A DNA stretch of 64,000 nucleotides, from positions 1 through 64,000 of the forward strand of contig NZ_FWXI01000001.1 in assembly GCF_900176355.1 (NCBI RefSeq), given 5' to 3'. The notes beneath the pieces are model-generated. The model was not told where the DNA came from, made no database searches, and saw nothing but the letters and a program-made list of their open reading frames with translations. The DNA is from Sporomusa malonica (GTDB taxonomy: Bacteria; Bacillota; Negativicutes; Sporomusales; Sporomusaceae). Both the position numbers and the translations under genes were made by a program. Positions 44,725 through 52,232 of the stretch are shown here, piece after piece. Each line of letters begins with the position of its first letter. Positions within the stretch are counted from its first letter, which is position 1.

Positions 44725-45204
44725 TTACATTCCACCCAACGATGTAATGAGTACACTTACGATAGCAACAATGAAAGCGGAAAAGACGCCAAACACAATC
44801 ACAGGTCCGGCGATTTTAAACATATTTCCACCGACACCTAATACAAACCCCTCACTTTTATGGTCAAGGGACGCTGATGCGATGGTATTCGCAAACCCTG
44901 TAACCGGAACGGCACTGCCAGCTCCCCCCCACTGAGCAATATGATCATATAATCCAAGGCTTGTAAGGGTCACAGACAACAAAATCAAAACCGCAACAGT
45001 AGGATCTCCTGCTGTCTTTTCGTCAAAGTTAAAATAGGTCATGAAAAACAACTGTATTCCCTGACCGATTGTACAGATAACGCCTCCGACAATAAAAGCT
45101 CGTATACAGTTTGTTAGTATGGGACGCTGTGGCTCTCTTGCCCGGGCAAAATCCTGGTATTGCTGCTGTACAGGGGTTAGATTCTTTCGTTTAATACTGG
45201 ACAA
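44725..45204 (-). CDS. spoVAC: Stage V sporulation protein AC
   Basis: A 159-residue membrane protein: a charged N-terminus (LTPVQQQYQDFARAREPQRPILTN), then four hydrophobic segments with GGAGSAVPVTGFANTIAS near residues 92-109. SpoVAC is a mechanosensitive-like channel component for dipicolinic acid. It is directly followed by spoVAD. Confidence 0.92.
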   Translation of the reverse strand: MSSIKRKNLTPVQQQYQDFARAREPQRPILTNCIRAFIVGGVICTIGQGIQLFFMTYFNFDEKTAGDPTVAVLILLSVTLTSLGLYDHIAQWGGAGSAVPVTGFANTIASASLDHKSEGFVLGVGGNMFKIAGPVIVFGVFSAFIVAIVSVLITSLGGM

Positions 45205-45217
45205 TATAATTCACCTT

Positions 45218-46078
45218 CTAGCGTAATAGATAGGGCTTAAGTTTTTTCATAAGCTGGCTTAGATTTTTTGCGTGCTCTGAATACATTGCTTTTGCTGCTT
45301 CATTCTTTGTTTCCAGAGCGAAGGTCGTGAGGTCCGCCTGGATCTTTTCGAAATTTGCATACAGCATTTCCTTAACTTTAGGCTGGGGGACTTGTACAGA
45401 GTCGTCAAATAGATCCAGGTATAAATCGCCTGACGAGTCAACCTGCCCGATAAAGACATTATCTAGTGACACACCTATGGTTTCCAACTGGATACCTAAC
45501 CATTCTGTGTTAAACCCTAAAGAAAACAAGGACTCATTTAAAATGTTACCATCAAGTATAACTGTCTGCGGCTCTGCCAGTGGAGCTACTTTTTTTCCTA
45601 AATCATAAGAGGATACTGGTTTTTTGTCAGATTTCATCAAAACATTTATGTCGCCGGTATCTTCCATCACAGCAAATTCTACATCTGCTAGATTAAATGC
45701 ATTTTTAGAACGAAGCTCCCGAAGAAGCTCTTCTCCTGTTAATCTTGTTTGCAGGAGATTCTCTTCCATAATTTTTCCATGCTTAATCAGCACGGTTTCC
45801 TTGCCGTTAATAAGGTCATGAACCCATTTGCTTTTTAAGGATAAATATTCCAATGCTATAGGAAACAGTCCCCAAACACCAAGCGCTATAAAGCCGAAGG
45901 CAGGGTTTTCAATCAAATTCAGTGACATTAACCCGGCAATTACTGCAATTACGATATAGCTTACTAACCTAAATGGTGTCATTCGGATAATATTTCTTTT
46001 GCCCATAAGTCTGGTCAAGAGGAGTAACAAAAAAAATAATGAAACTGAGCTAAATAAAATCTGTAGCCATGCCTGCAT
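45218..46078 (-). CDS. DUF421 (YetF-like) membrane protein with a DUF1657-like C-terminal domain
   Basis: A 286-residue protein. Two to three N-terminal membrane segments and a DUF421 cytoplasmic part (LIKHGKIMEENLLQTRLTGEELLRELR, then DTGDINVLMKSDKKPVS) span about residues 1-225. The last ~55 residues (MLYANFEKIQADLTTFALETKNEAAKAMYSEHAKNLSQ) match the pattern of the small DUF1657 proteins encoded on both sides. The gene therefore looks like a fusion of two partners usually encoded separately. DUF421 genes sit in spoVA operons linked to strong spore heat resistance. Confidence 0.87.
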   Translation of the reverse strand: MQAWLQILFSSVSLFFLLLLLTRLMGKRNIIRMTPFRLVSYIVIAVIAGLMSLNLIENPAFGFIALGVWGLFPIALEYLSLKSKWVHDLINGKETVLIKHGKIMEENLLQTRLTGEELLRELRSKNAFNLADVEFAVMEDTGDINVLMKSDKKPVSSYDLGKKVAPLAEPQTVILDGNILNESLFSLGFNTEWLGIQLETIGVSLDNVFIGQVDSSGDLYLDLFDDSVQVPQPKVKEMLYANFEKIQADLTTFALETKNEAAKAMYSEHAKNLSQLMKKLKPYLLR

Positions 46079-46094
46079 GTTTTCAATCTCCTGA

Positions 46095-46301
46095 CTAGTT
46101 CCCTTTATATTGTGGCTCTTGATATTCTAAAGTCTGCATTCTTCGCTCAAGATCATTGATAATTATTCCGATAGCGTCCAGCGCTTCATTGTAAACTAAC
46201 CTAGTTTCTTGATCCCTCGTCTGCATTGAATATAATCTCAATGTACCTTGATTACCTTTTAAAGTAGCTAACGTTTGTTTGACCTGAGAAGCAACTGTCA
46301 T
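46095..46301 (-). CDS. DUF1657-family small protein
   Basis: A 68-residue protein (MTVASQVKQTLATLKGNQGTLRLYSMQTRDQETRLVYNE) ending in EPQYKGN. The start is ATG 46301 after GGAGG; an in-frame start at 46316 overlaps that site. It is the first gene of the minus-strand spoVA operon (DUF1657, DUF421, spoVAC, spoVAD, spoVAE, DUF1657). Confidence 0.88.
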   Translation of the reverse strand: MTVASQVKQTLATLKGNQGTLRLYSMQTRDQETRLVYNEALDAIGIIINDLERRMQTLEYQEPQYKGN

Positions 46302-46408
46302 GTAGATTACCTCCATTTACCAAACTATTATTACATTTATCTTTGGGTTTAATTCAGCAAATTTATGGTAAATTGACCTGGAAAGCAGTTGGATATCTTT
46401 ATTCCCGC

Positions 46409-46439
46409 TTGTGCATCCTATATAAGTACGAGTTCACGA
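46409..46439 (+). promoter_or_regulatory. Weak candidate forespore (sigma-G type) promoter
   Basis: A CATCCTA box (about 46424-46430) fits the CATNNTA -10 pattern. An imperfect GGATA -35 lies about 18 bases before it, near 46391. It stands 25 bases before the second DUF421 gene. The match is partial. Confidence 0.3.
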
Positions 46440-46453
46440 AGGGGGAATAAATT

Positions 46454-47173
46454 ATGGAATGGCAGGAATTTATTCGCGATACTTGGCAGACCTCGCTAGT
46501 ATTCGTAGGCCTACTAGTTTTTACCCGGATACTTGGTAAAACGCAGGTCGGACAACTGACATTCTATGAATATGTGAGTGGTATTACAATTGGTTCGCTT
46601 GCTGCCAACATTGCAGCAGCTGATGCCAATAAAGTATGGAACCATTACTATGACCTTGTGTTATTTGTAGCACTCACCTATGCGGTATCACTTGTTACAA
46701 TAAAAAGTCGTCCTCTCCGTAAATTAATTGATGGCTCCCCGACAATCGTGATAGAGAACGGACATATCATTGAAGAAAACATGCATAACCTGCGCTATGA
46801 TATCGATGAGTTGAATGCACATTTGCGCCAGCAAGGAGTCTTAGATCCTGCCGAAGTACAATACGCTATTTTAGAAACTACAGGTGATTTAAGTGTAATT
46901 AAAAAGGCTGATAATCAGCCTTTAACTAAAAGTGATTTTAATATTCATCTGCCTGACCCTTCATTTCCGGTGGAACTAATCATGGATGGGGTAATCATTG
47001 AGCGCAATTTACGGAGAAAAAACCATTCTAAAGATTGGTTGAAAAAACAATTAGCAGAGAGGAACATCTCCGATATATCTGAGGTAACCTATGCGGGGAT
47101 CGACTCTAAAGGGCAACTATTTATTAATCGTAAAACTCACTCAAATTATAGTAATAAGAGTAGTGAGGAATAA
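46454..47173 (+). CDS. DUF421 (YetF-like) membrane protein
   Basis: A 239-residue protein with about three N-terminal membrane segments (to residue ~80), then the DUF421 soluble region (IVIENGHIIEENMHNLRYDIDELNAHLRQQGVLDPAEVQYAILETTGDLSVI). Unlike the copy at 45218 it has no DUF1657-like tail. It is divergent from the spoVA operon, suggesting joint sporulation-time expression. AAGGGGG precedes the ATG. Confidence 0.87.
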   Translation: MEWQEFIRDTWQTSLVFVGLLVFTRILGKTQVGQLTFYEYVSGITIGSLAANIAAADANKVWNHYYDLVLFVALTYAVSLVTIKSRPLRKLIDGSPTIVIENGHIIEENMHNLRYDIDELNAHLRQQGVLDPAEVQYAILETTGDLSVIKKADNQPLTKSDFNIHLPDPSFPVELIMDGVIIERNLRRKNHSKDWLKKQLAERNISDISEVTYAGIDSKGQLFINRKTHSNYSNKSSEE

Positions 47174-47259
47174 CTTGCTGGTTTCAGTTACCTAATTCTC
47201 TAAAGAATACTTTCAGGTATGAAAGGCACTGATAAAATATAGCTAATAGAAGATTAATA

Positions 47260-48327
47260 GTGCAACCGATGGCCGGTAAAAATACTAACCGAATAATTAT
47301 TGGATTTCTTGCCTTATCTTGTTTGTATATTCTATTCGCTTTTCAGTTTAAAGGTTATAGGAATGTACCACTTCTAGAGAGAACGGTCGACAACTATATG
47401 GATATAGCCTTGTCATTTTCACATGCGGCTTATGTACAAGAATGGGACAGGGCACCAGAAAGCTTTGATTTTGCTCCCAGCGATGCAGACGGCTCATACA
47501 AGCTGAATCTGCCAGGCTGGGATTCTTCAAAAGCATTTAATCGACTTGCCCGTAGCGGATGGAAACTGTACTTTAACTATAGTGGGGCTGATGTCCGGTT
47601 GCAGGATACTCAAATTTTAACTGGCAGCCGGGTAGATCCGAATAATAAACTAACCTTTGTTGTAGCTTTTCGCGGCAGTAATAACATTTTTGATTATTTG
47701 TTCACAAACTTGAAAAATGACCCTGTCAGTTTAACAGGGATAAGCGTGTCTGATAAATTCGAAGTAGAATATTGGCGACACGTGGTATGGGATCAACACG
47801 CCGTACCAAGTATTGTCGTAATGACCCGTAATGCTATGACCACCTGGCTAACCAACCTTACGTCAGTAGTACTTGTGTGTGTGCATCGGGGGTATATGGA
47901 ACAGGTGCTATACAGTTTAGATGCTAAGGTAATAGACCCAGTAAGCGGCGGTTTATTGAGTGTGGTGGAAGCGCTAGATAAGTATCCTGATGCGGATTTT
48001 GTAATAACTGGACACAGTTCAGGCGGCGGTGCCGCGCAAATCTTATCCGCCCTGGTTCTCGAGAGGGGGGGGCGTGAGCAAAACATCCATATTCGAACGT
48101 TTGCGACGGCTGGCGCCTTCAACTACGCCGGGCAAGCTAAATATAGGAATCTTGACTCAATTAACTACTTCATTCCTAATGATCCCATACTGATTGTTAA
48201 TACTCTTACTGGGTATGGCCCACTCGGCATACATATTATGGTACCACCAACACGACAGTTTTCTCAGAACAACAAAACAGTACACGAGATGACAGCGTAC
48301 GAAGAACAGTTAAGGAAGGACGATTAG
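47260..48327 (+). CDS. Class 3 lipase-like alpha/beta hydrolase
   Basis: A 355-residue protein starting at GTG 47260 or ATG 47269. One N-terminal hydrophobic segment (about 13-30) suggests membrane anchoring or export. The lipase-3 features are VVAFRGS (oxyanion side), VHRGYMEQV, and the nucleophile elbow GHSSGGGAAQ, with Ser in place of the more usual Leu after the catalytic Ser. Candidate Asp (PNDPI) and His (GIHIMV) follow. Its position next to spore genes hints at a germination or coat role, but this is not shown. Confidence 0.78.
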   Translation: MQPMAGKNTNRIIIGFLALSCLYILFAFQFKGYRNVPLLERTVDNYMDIALSFSHAAYVQEWDRAPESFDFAPSDADGSYKLNLPGWDSSKAFNRLARSGWKLYFNYSGADVRLQDTQILTGSRVDPNNKLTFVVAFRGSNNIFDYLFTNLKNDPVSLTGISVSDKFEVEYWRHVVWDQHAVPSIVVMTRNAMTTWLTNLTSVVLVCVHRGYMEQVLYSLDAKVIDPVSGGLLSVVEALDKYPDADFVITGHSSGGGAAQILSALVLERGGREQNIHIRTFATAGAFNYAGQAKYRNLDSINYFIPNDPILIVNTLTGYGPLGIHIMVPPTRQFSQNNKTVHEMTAYEEQLRKDD

Positions 48328-48365
48328 TAGGGACGTACCCTTTGCTTGGTTTCTAAAGTTTTGTG

Positions 48366-48416
48366 AAAAGACATCCTATTGTAGAAAGCAAAATTCTACA
48401 ATAGGATGTCTTTTTC
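48366..48416 (+). terminator. Rho-independent terminator
   Basis: Perfect 21-bp arms (48366-48386 and 48394-48414) around seven bases, followed by T residues, after the lipase gene. Confidence 0.88.
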
Positions 48417-48451
48417 AATTAGCTGCTCCTTTTGACATGTTCGTTGATCAT

Positions 48452-48483
48452 AAATAAAAAATGAGCCCAGTATACTCTGGGCT
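48452..48483 (-). terminator. Rho-independent terminator, minus strand
   Basis: AGCCCAG (48464-48470) and CTGGGCT (48477-48483) pair. On the minus strand the stem is followed by ATTTTTTATTT. It ends the Cys/Phe-rich protein gene. Confidence 0.75.
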
Positions 48484-48529
48484 ACTGGACAAAAAATGAC
48501 TGACACTATATTTTAGTGGAACTCATCTT

Positions 48530-48922
48530 TTAAAAAAAACGGCGGCGGAAAAAAGGGAAGAAAGGGAAGAACGGAAAGAAGGGGAAAAAACCAAACCCAA
48601 ATCTGCGTCTGCGGAATCGACCGAATCGACCGAATCCATCCGGATTACCGTCCGGATTACCATCTGGTGAATCGTCGTCGTCCGCTGGTGCACCACACAT
48701 CGAGCATTCGTCATCACGGTCGTCATCATACTCGTGGCCACAGCAGGAACAAACTCTGCAAATTTCGCAAGAACAGTCATCATAAACTCTGTACTTCATG
48801 GTACAGGTTCCAATACACCTTCTTTTACATCTTGGCTCACAGTCACAGCTTGGCATATATTCATGGCTCATCATACAATCACGATTGGGCATATACCTAG
48901 CCCTCGACCTATATTTATCCAT
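48530..48922 (-). CDS. Cys-rich, Asp-rich protein with FFP repeat tail
   Basis: A 130-residue protein of low complexity. The N-terminal half has about a dozen Cys in short CxC, CxxC and CCGH groups. An acidic stretch (DDDDSPDGNPDGNPDG) follows, then an Arg/Phe/Gly segment and a tail of FFP repeats. I start at 48922 after GGAGG; a longer in-frame start at 48985 has no site. I recognise no family. The composition recalls spore coat or crust proteins, and spore genes are nearby, so a structural surface role is a reasonable guess. Confidence 0.6.
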   Translation of the reverse strand: MDKYRSRARYMPNRDCMMSHEYMPSCDCEPRCKRRCIGTCTMKYRVYDDCSCEICRVCSCCGHEYDDDRDDECSMCGAPADDDDSPDGNPDGNPDGFGRFGRFRRRRFGFGFFPFFPFFPFFPFFRRRFF

Positions 48923-49023
48923 TATTATACCTCCACTATTTTTTAGGGTTGGTTTAGTGTATTTTATGCATAACTTTAGCAACATGTTACGTCTATTCGT
49001 TATTTAACTTGCATAAAAAATAA

Positions 49024-49054
49024 CCATTGAAATTCCTCAAGGGAATTTCAATGG
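49024..49054 (-). terminator. Rho-independent terminator, minus strand
   Basis: Perfect 13-bp arms (49024-49036 and 49042-49054) are followed on the minus strand by TTATTTTTT. It closes the YlbF-like gene. Confidence 0.82.
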
Positions 49055-49073
49055 CAGAAACGGAGTGGGGGGA

Positions 49074-49409
49074 TTACCTGTTTTTTTCTTCCAGTGCTTG
49101 CTCAATCAACCCGTCTATAAGCTGATGCAAGTGCATTACTGAATAATCAAATTTTTGCCCGGCCATAAAATAAGCAGCAATTTCTGGTATTTTCATCATC
49201 TCGTCAAAATTTTTTTCTAATTCTTCTTTTCGAAATTTTCCTCCGGCAGCTGGCCGCTTGCACGCCGCGGCATTATCCTGCATAAATTGTTCGACGCGTC
49301 TATTAAGCTGGCTGTTTCTTTCAAGGTTAGCTTTGACTTTTTGCAGCACCCTGAATTCATTAGTGTTTTTTAATACCTCTACGATTTCCCTAGCCTTCTT
49401 TTTGATCAT
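49074..49409 (-). CDS. YlbF/YmcA-family protein
   Basis: A 111-residue helical protein. The N-terminal stretch (EIVEVLKNTNEFRVLQKVKANLERNSQLNRRVEQFMQ) matches the YlbF/YmcA (DUF964) pattern, and the C-terminus (MMKIPEIAAYFMAGQKFDYSVMHLHQLIDGLIEQALE) is typical too. In Bacillus such proteins form a complex that affects RNA processing, competence and sporulation. The role in this organism is inferred by family only. Confidence 0.7.
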   Translation of the reverse strand: MIKKKAREIVEVLKNTNEFRVLQKVKANLERNSQLNRRVEQFMQDNAAACKRPAAGGKFRKEELEKNFDEMMKIPEIAAYFMAGQKFDYSVMHLHQLIDGLIEQALEEKNR

Positions 49410-49703
49410 GTGCGGTCTTCACCCCGATAACAGATTACTTTGGTACTCATCTCAGTATATTTCTGGTATGGAGAATTGTGATTTAAATGATTAAAATTTT
49501 TCGTCACAGCCCTTCACATAATCATATGTGGAGGCCTTAAACAAAGCCGAATTAGCATTAGTAGTGAAGTGCCCCCTTTATATACCAGGATAAAATGCTT
49601 TGTGCTGCAAAAAATACTATGGTCAGTTAAAGTTGCTAAAACCAGGCAGGAGGTAGAGCCTACCTTCTCATAAATTAAACTAAGATATTAAAAGGTGATA
49701 CAG
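49410..49703. other. Intergenic region
   Basis: No gene, hairpin or convincing promoter was seen in this stretch between the divergent YlbF-like and DUF2229-like genes. It must hold both promoters. Confidence 0.4.
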
Positions 49704-50648
49704 ATGGGTGTTAAGGTCGGCATTCCACAAGCTTTACTGTACCATGAGTTTGGCGATTTCTGGTTGGACTTTTTTCAGAACACCGGGGTACCAGTAGCTC
49801 TTTCAGGTGAGACTAATAAAAAAATATTAGACCGGGGGACGTCACTCGCCATTGATGAATCTTGTATACCATTAAAGGTTTACTTAGGACATGTAGATTC
49901 CTTATTAGCTACATGCAGTCATATCTTTGTACCGCGCGTTGCCCAGTATTATCCTGATAACCATCTTTGTGCAAAGCTTGCCGGTTTACCGGATATTGTG
50001 CAAAACACGTTTAGGTTAGATAATCTAGAATTAATTAGTCCAAATATCGAAAATAAGTCCCATACCACAATGTTAAAAGCTATTCACACGATATGTCAGC
50101 CACTGGGCTTGTCTACCATTACCGGACATCGGGCATATCACAAGGCTCTCAAGGAATGGCAAAGTAAAATGCCTATCCAATCTGGTCACCCGGCAAAGGC
50201 CAGAATCGCGGTGATCGGTCATGCTTACATAATAAAAGATGTGTTTTTTAACAGTGATATTGAAAATTTTTTCAAGTCTCAAAAAGTAGGTATTACCACC
50301 CCTGATGATTTACCGAATAAAAGGGTTTATGAGGAAGCTAAAGCCTTTCAGCAGGATATCTATTGGCAGCTTTCAATAAAAATTGCCGGTGCTACCCGGT
50401 ATTTCTGTCGACAACCCGATATTGCAGGTATTATTATGGTGTCAAGTTTTGGCTGTGGTCCCGACTCGCTTGTTAACGAATATTTAGAGCATCATATTCT
50501 CAAGCCAAGTACTAAACCATATATGGTGATTAGTATTGACGAGCATACTGGTAACGCTGGGCTTCTTACGCGAGTTGAGGCATTTTGGGATATGGTAGAA
50601 AGGAGGCTGAAGCTTGAAGGTAAGTTACCCTCACATGGGCTATCTTAG
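49704..50648 (+). CDS. Acyl-CoA dehydratase activase-related protein (DUF2229 type), first of a pair
   Basis: A 314-residue protein. It opens with KVGIPQALLYHEFGDFWLDFFQNTGVPV and has DESCIPLKVYLGHV and VPRVAQYYPDNHLCAKLAGLPD. These are features of the C-terminal DUF2229 part of large 2-hydroxyacyl-CoA dehydratase activators. The ASKHA ATPase half is absent. The start at 49704 follows AAAGGTG. Conserved Cys residues suggest an Fe-S site. It overlaps the next gene by 35 bases. The function is unknown. Confidence 0.75.
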   Translation: MGVKVGIPQALLYHEFGDFWLDFFQNTGVPVALSGETNKKILDRGTSLAIDESCIPLKVYLGHVDSLLATCSHIFVPRVAQYYPDNHLCAKLAGLPDIVQNTFRLDNLELISPNIENKSHTTMLKAIHTICQPLGLSTITGHRAYHKALKEWQSKMPIQSGHPAKARIAVIGHAYIIKDVFFNSDIENFFKSQKVGITTPDDLPNKRVYEEAKAFQQDIYWQLSIKIAGATRYFCRQPDIAGIIMVSSFGCGPDSLVNEYLEHHILKPSTKPYMVISIDEHTGNAGLLTRVEAFWDMVERRLKLEGKLPSHGLS

Positions 50649-51714
50649 TATACCGGTCTTCAACATGCTGACAAACCTTGGTGTTGAGGTTGTTGAAGCT
50701 CCGGCAATTACCAAGAAGACGCTTGAATTGGGTTCGCTGTATTCTCCAGAAGGTGTATGTTTACCCTATAAAATAAACATGGGTAATTTTTTGGAGAGCA
50801 TTGACAAGGGGGCAGACACATTTGTAACTGTATGTGGTGCGGGAAAATGCCGCTTAGGCTTTTATAATGCTGTGCAAAAAATTCAACTTTCCAAGACTAA
50901 GGATGTAGGATTCTATACTATTGATACCAACCATCTCTTTACCAGCTTATATCATTTTTTACAAACTGTGGCTCCTCAAGCCAGTCGTTTAGAAATAGTA
51001 AAACAAATTACTATGGCTATAAAAACATTGAAAGCTCTTGATGCCATAAACAATGCCAAGAATTTTTATGGATCACGATCTAATACGCCAGATGCAATCA
51101 TTGATATAGCGAACAACTCAGCTAGAGCGTTTACCCATTGTCAGGCGCTTAGAGATATAAAGGATAAGCAGGATACGATTATTCAATTAATAAGACCAAT
51201 GAGTGAGGATACTGCAAGCGAAACCCCTAAAATTGGTTTAGTTGGAGAATTTTATATGTTACTTGAACCTTATGTCAATTATAGGATTGAAGACGTATTG
51301 ATTAAACGAGGTATCGAGGTTAAAAAGTTTGTTAATACAGGGGCGTGGGTCTATTCCAACACATTATTGAGCTCACTGGGGCTTTACAATGAGGAGAAGG
51401 CGTACCAGAAGCAGGCAAGCCCCTATCTTAATCATCATGTTGGCGGTGATGGGCTAAAGTCGGTCGGAACTACGTTATGGTGTGCCCGGAACGGATATGA
51501 CGGGATTATCCATGTATATCCTTTCGGCTGTATGCCTGAAATAGTAGCCCAGTACGCACTCAAAAATATTGCCCACGACTTCAATTTACCATTACTATCA
51601 TTAAGCGTTGATGAACACTCCAGCGATGTGGGGGTTCTAACCAGATTGGAGGCATTTGTCGACTGTATCAAACGAAAAAATAGTGCAAACAAAACGGCAT
51701 CATATTCCTTGTGA
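50614..51714 (+). CDS. Acyl-CoA dehydratase activase-related protein (DUF2229 type), second of a pair
   Basis: A 366-residue protein starting at TTG 50614 after AAGGAGG, inside the end of the preceding gene, so the two are translationally coupled. It has SYPHMGYLSIPVFNMLTNLGVEVV, SPEGVCLPYKINMGN, and later HHVGGDGLKSVGTTLWCARNGYDGIIHVYPFGCMPE. These suggest an HgdB/DUF2229-like fold with Cys ligands for a cluster. Neither member has a recognisable ATPase or dehydratase partner nearby. A terminator overlaps its stop codon. Confidence 0.75.
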   Translation: MKVSYPHMGYLSIPVFNMLTNLGVEVVEAPAITKKTLELGSLYSPEGVCLPYKINMGNFLESIDKGADTFVTVCGAGKCRLGFYNAVQKIQLSKTKDVGFYTIDTNHLFTSLYHFLQTVAPQASRLEIVKQITMAIKTLKALDAINNAKNFYGSRSNTPDAIIDIANNSARAFTHCQALRDIKDKQDTIIQLIRPMSEDTASETPKIGLVGEFYMLLEPYVNYRIEDVLIKRGIEVKKFVNTGAWVYSNTLLSSLGLYNEEKAYQKQASPYLNHHVGGDGLKSVGTTLWCARNGYDGIIHVYPFGCMPEIVAQYALKNIAHDFNLPLLSLSVDEHSSDVGVLTRLEAFVDCIKRKNSANKTASYSL

Positions 51715-51735
51715 GGGAATATGATGCCGTTTTAG
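51691..51735 (+). terminator. Rho-independent terminator overlapping the stop codon
   Basis: Perfect 18-bp arms (51691-51708 and 51716-51733) around seven bases that contain the TGA stop. The T run is short. Confidence 0.75.
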
Positions 51736-51820
51736 TGTTAGCAAAGAGTGTCATTTGGGTTCCAGTATTCATATTATGTAGTAGCCGTGACGGCAATTTT
51801 CATAAGAAGGGATGATTACA

Positions 51821-52066
51821 GTGCCAAGAGATAAATGGGAATCTCCTGAAATTGAGGAATGGGATGAAGAAGAGGAATCTTCCGAATTACGACAATGTTA
51901 TCCTATTGGTTGCTTTCCAACATTTTGTAACCCGCGGCGGTTTTGTTTCCCACGTCAATGTTTTCCCCGTCAATGCTTCCCTAGATTCTGCTTCCCCCGT
52001 CAATGTTTCCCTAGACAGTGCTTCCCCAGACAATGTTTCCCCAGACAGTGTTATCCCCGTCGATAA
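51821..52066 (+). CDS. Small protein with CFPRQ pentapeptide repeats
   Basis: An 81-residue protein. An acidic head (PRDKWESPEIEEWDEEEESSE) is followed by about ten tandem five-residue units of the type CFPRQ, with variants CYPIG, CFPTF, CNPRR and CFPRF, ending CYPRR. The GTG at 51821 is ten bases after AGAAGG; an ATG at 51812 is too close. The matching 15-base DNA repeat is visible from about 51890 to 52062. I know no family. Cys every fifth residue suggests cross-linking or metal binding, as in coat proteins or a modified peptide. Confidence 0.65.
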   Translation: MPRDKWESPEIEEWDEEEESSELRQCYPIGCFPTFCNPRRFCFPRQCFPRQCFPRFCFPRQCFPRQCFPRQCFPRQCYPRR

Positions 52067-52068
52067 AG

Positions 52069-52156
52069 AAAACACGGCTTGTGCCGAGCCTTTGGCGACG
52101 GCGGAAGTCGATGTTGCCCTTATCCAGACGGAAAGTTATACTTTCTTACAGGATAA
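52069..52156 (-). repeat. Stem-loop/terminator repeat, copy C
   Basis: On the minus strand this reads like copy A (14683-14773) with about a dozen differences over 90 bases. It keeps the imperfect palindrome, the linker, GACTTC pairing with CAAGCC, and GTGTTTTCTTTAT. Some changes are compensated in the inner GCC/GGC stem. It begins three bases after the CFPRQ gene's stop codon. It lies beyond the end of the minus-strand transporter operon, as if ending it. Confidence 0.6.
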
Positions 52157-52163
52157 GAAAGGC

Positions 52164-52198
52164 AAGAGACCGGTACACTATAGACTGGTCTCTTTTCT
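52164..52198. terminator. Terminator between convergent genes
   Basis: AAGAGACC (52164-52171) and GGTCTCTT (52187-52194) pair and are followed by TTCTTT. It could serve the CFPRQ gene on the plus strand. Confidence 0.6.
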
Positions 52199-52232
52199 TT
52201 GAACAGAGGTTACAAGTCATAGTATCAATTTT

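Noticed and set aside
48667..49007. Plus-strand reading frames over the Cys/Phe-rich gene
   Set aside because: They are mirror images of low-complexity minus-strand coding, lack ribosome sites and overlap each other in several frames.
51890..52062. CRISPR-like array at the 15-base repeats
   Set aside because: The repeats are contiguous, in frame and without spacers; they encode the pentapeptide units.
51852..52202. 116-codon frame overlapping the CFPRQ gene
   Set aside because: It is an alternate reading of the same 15-base repeats and runs through a terminator-type repeat; the CFPRQ frame has the better start and a clean stop.
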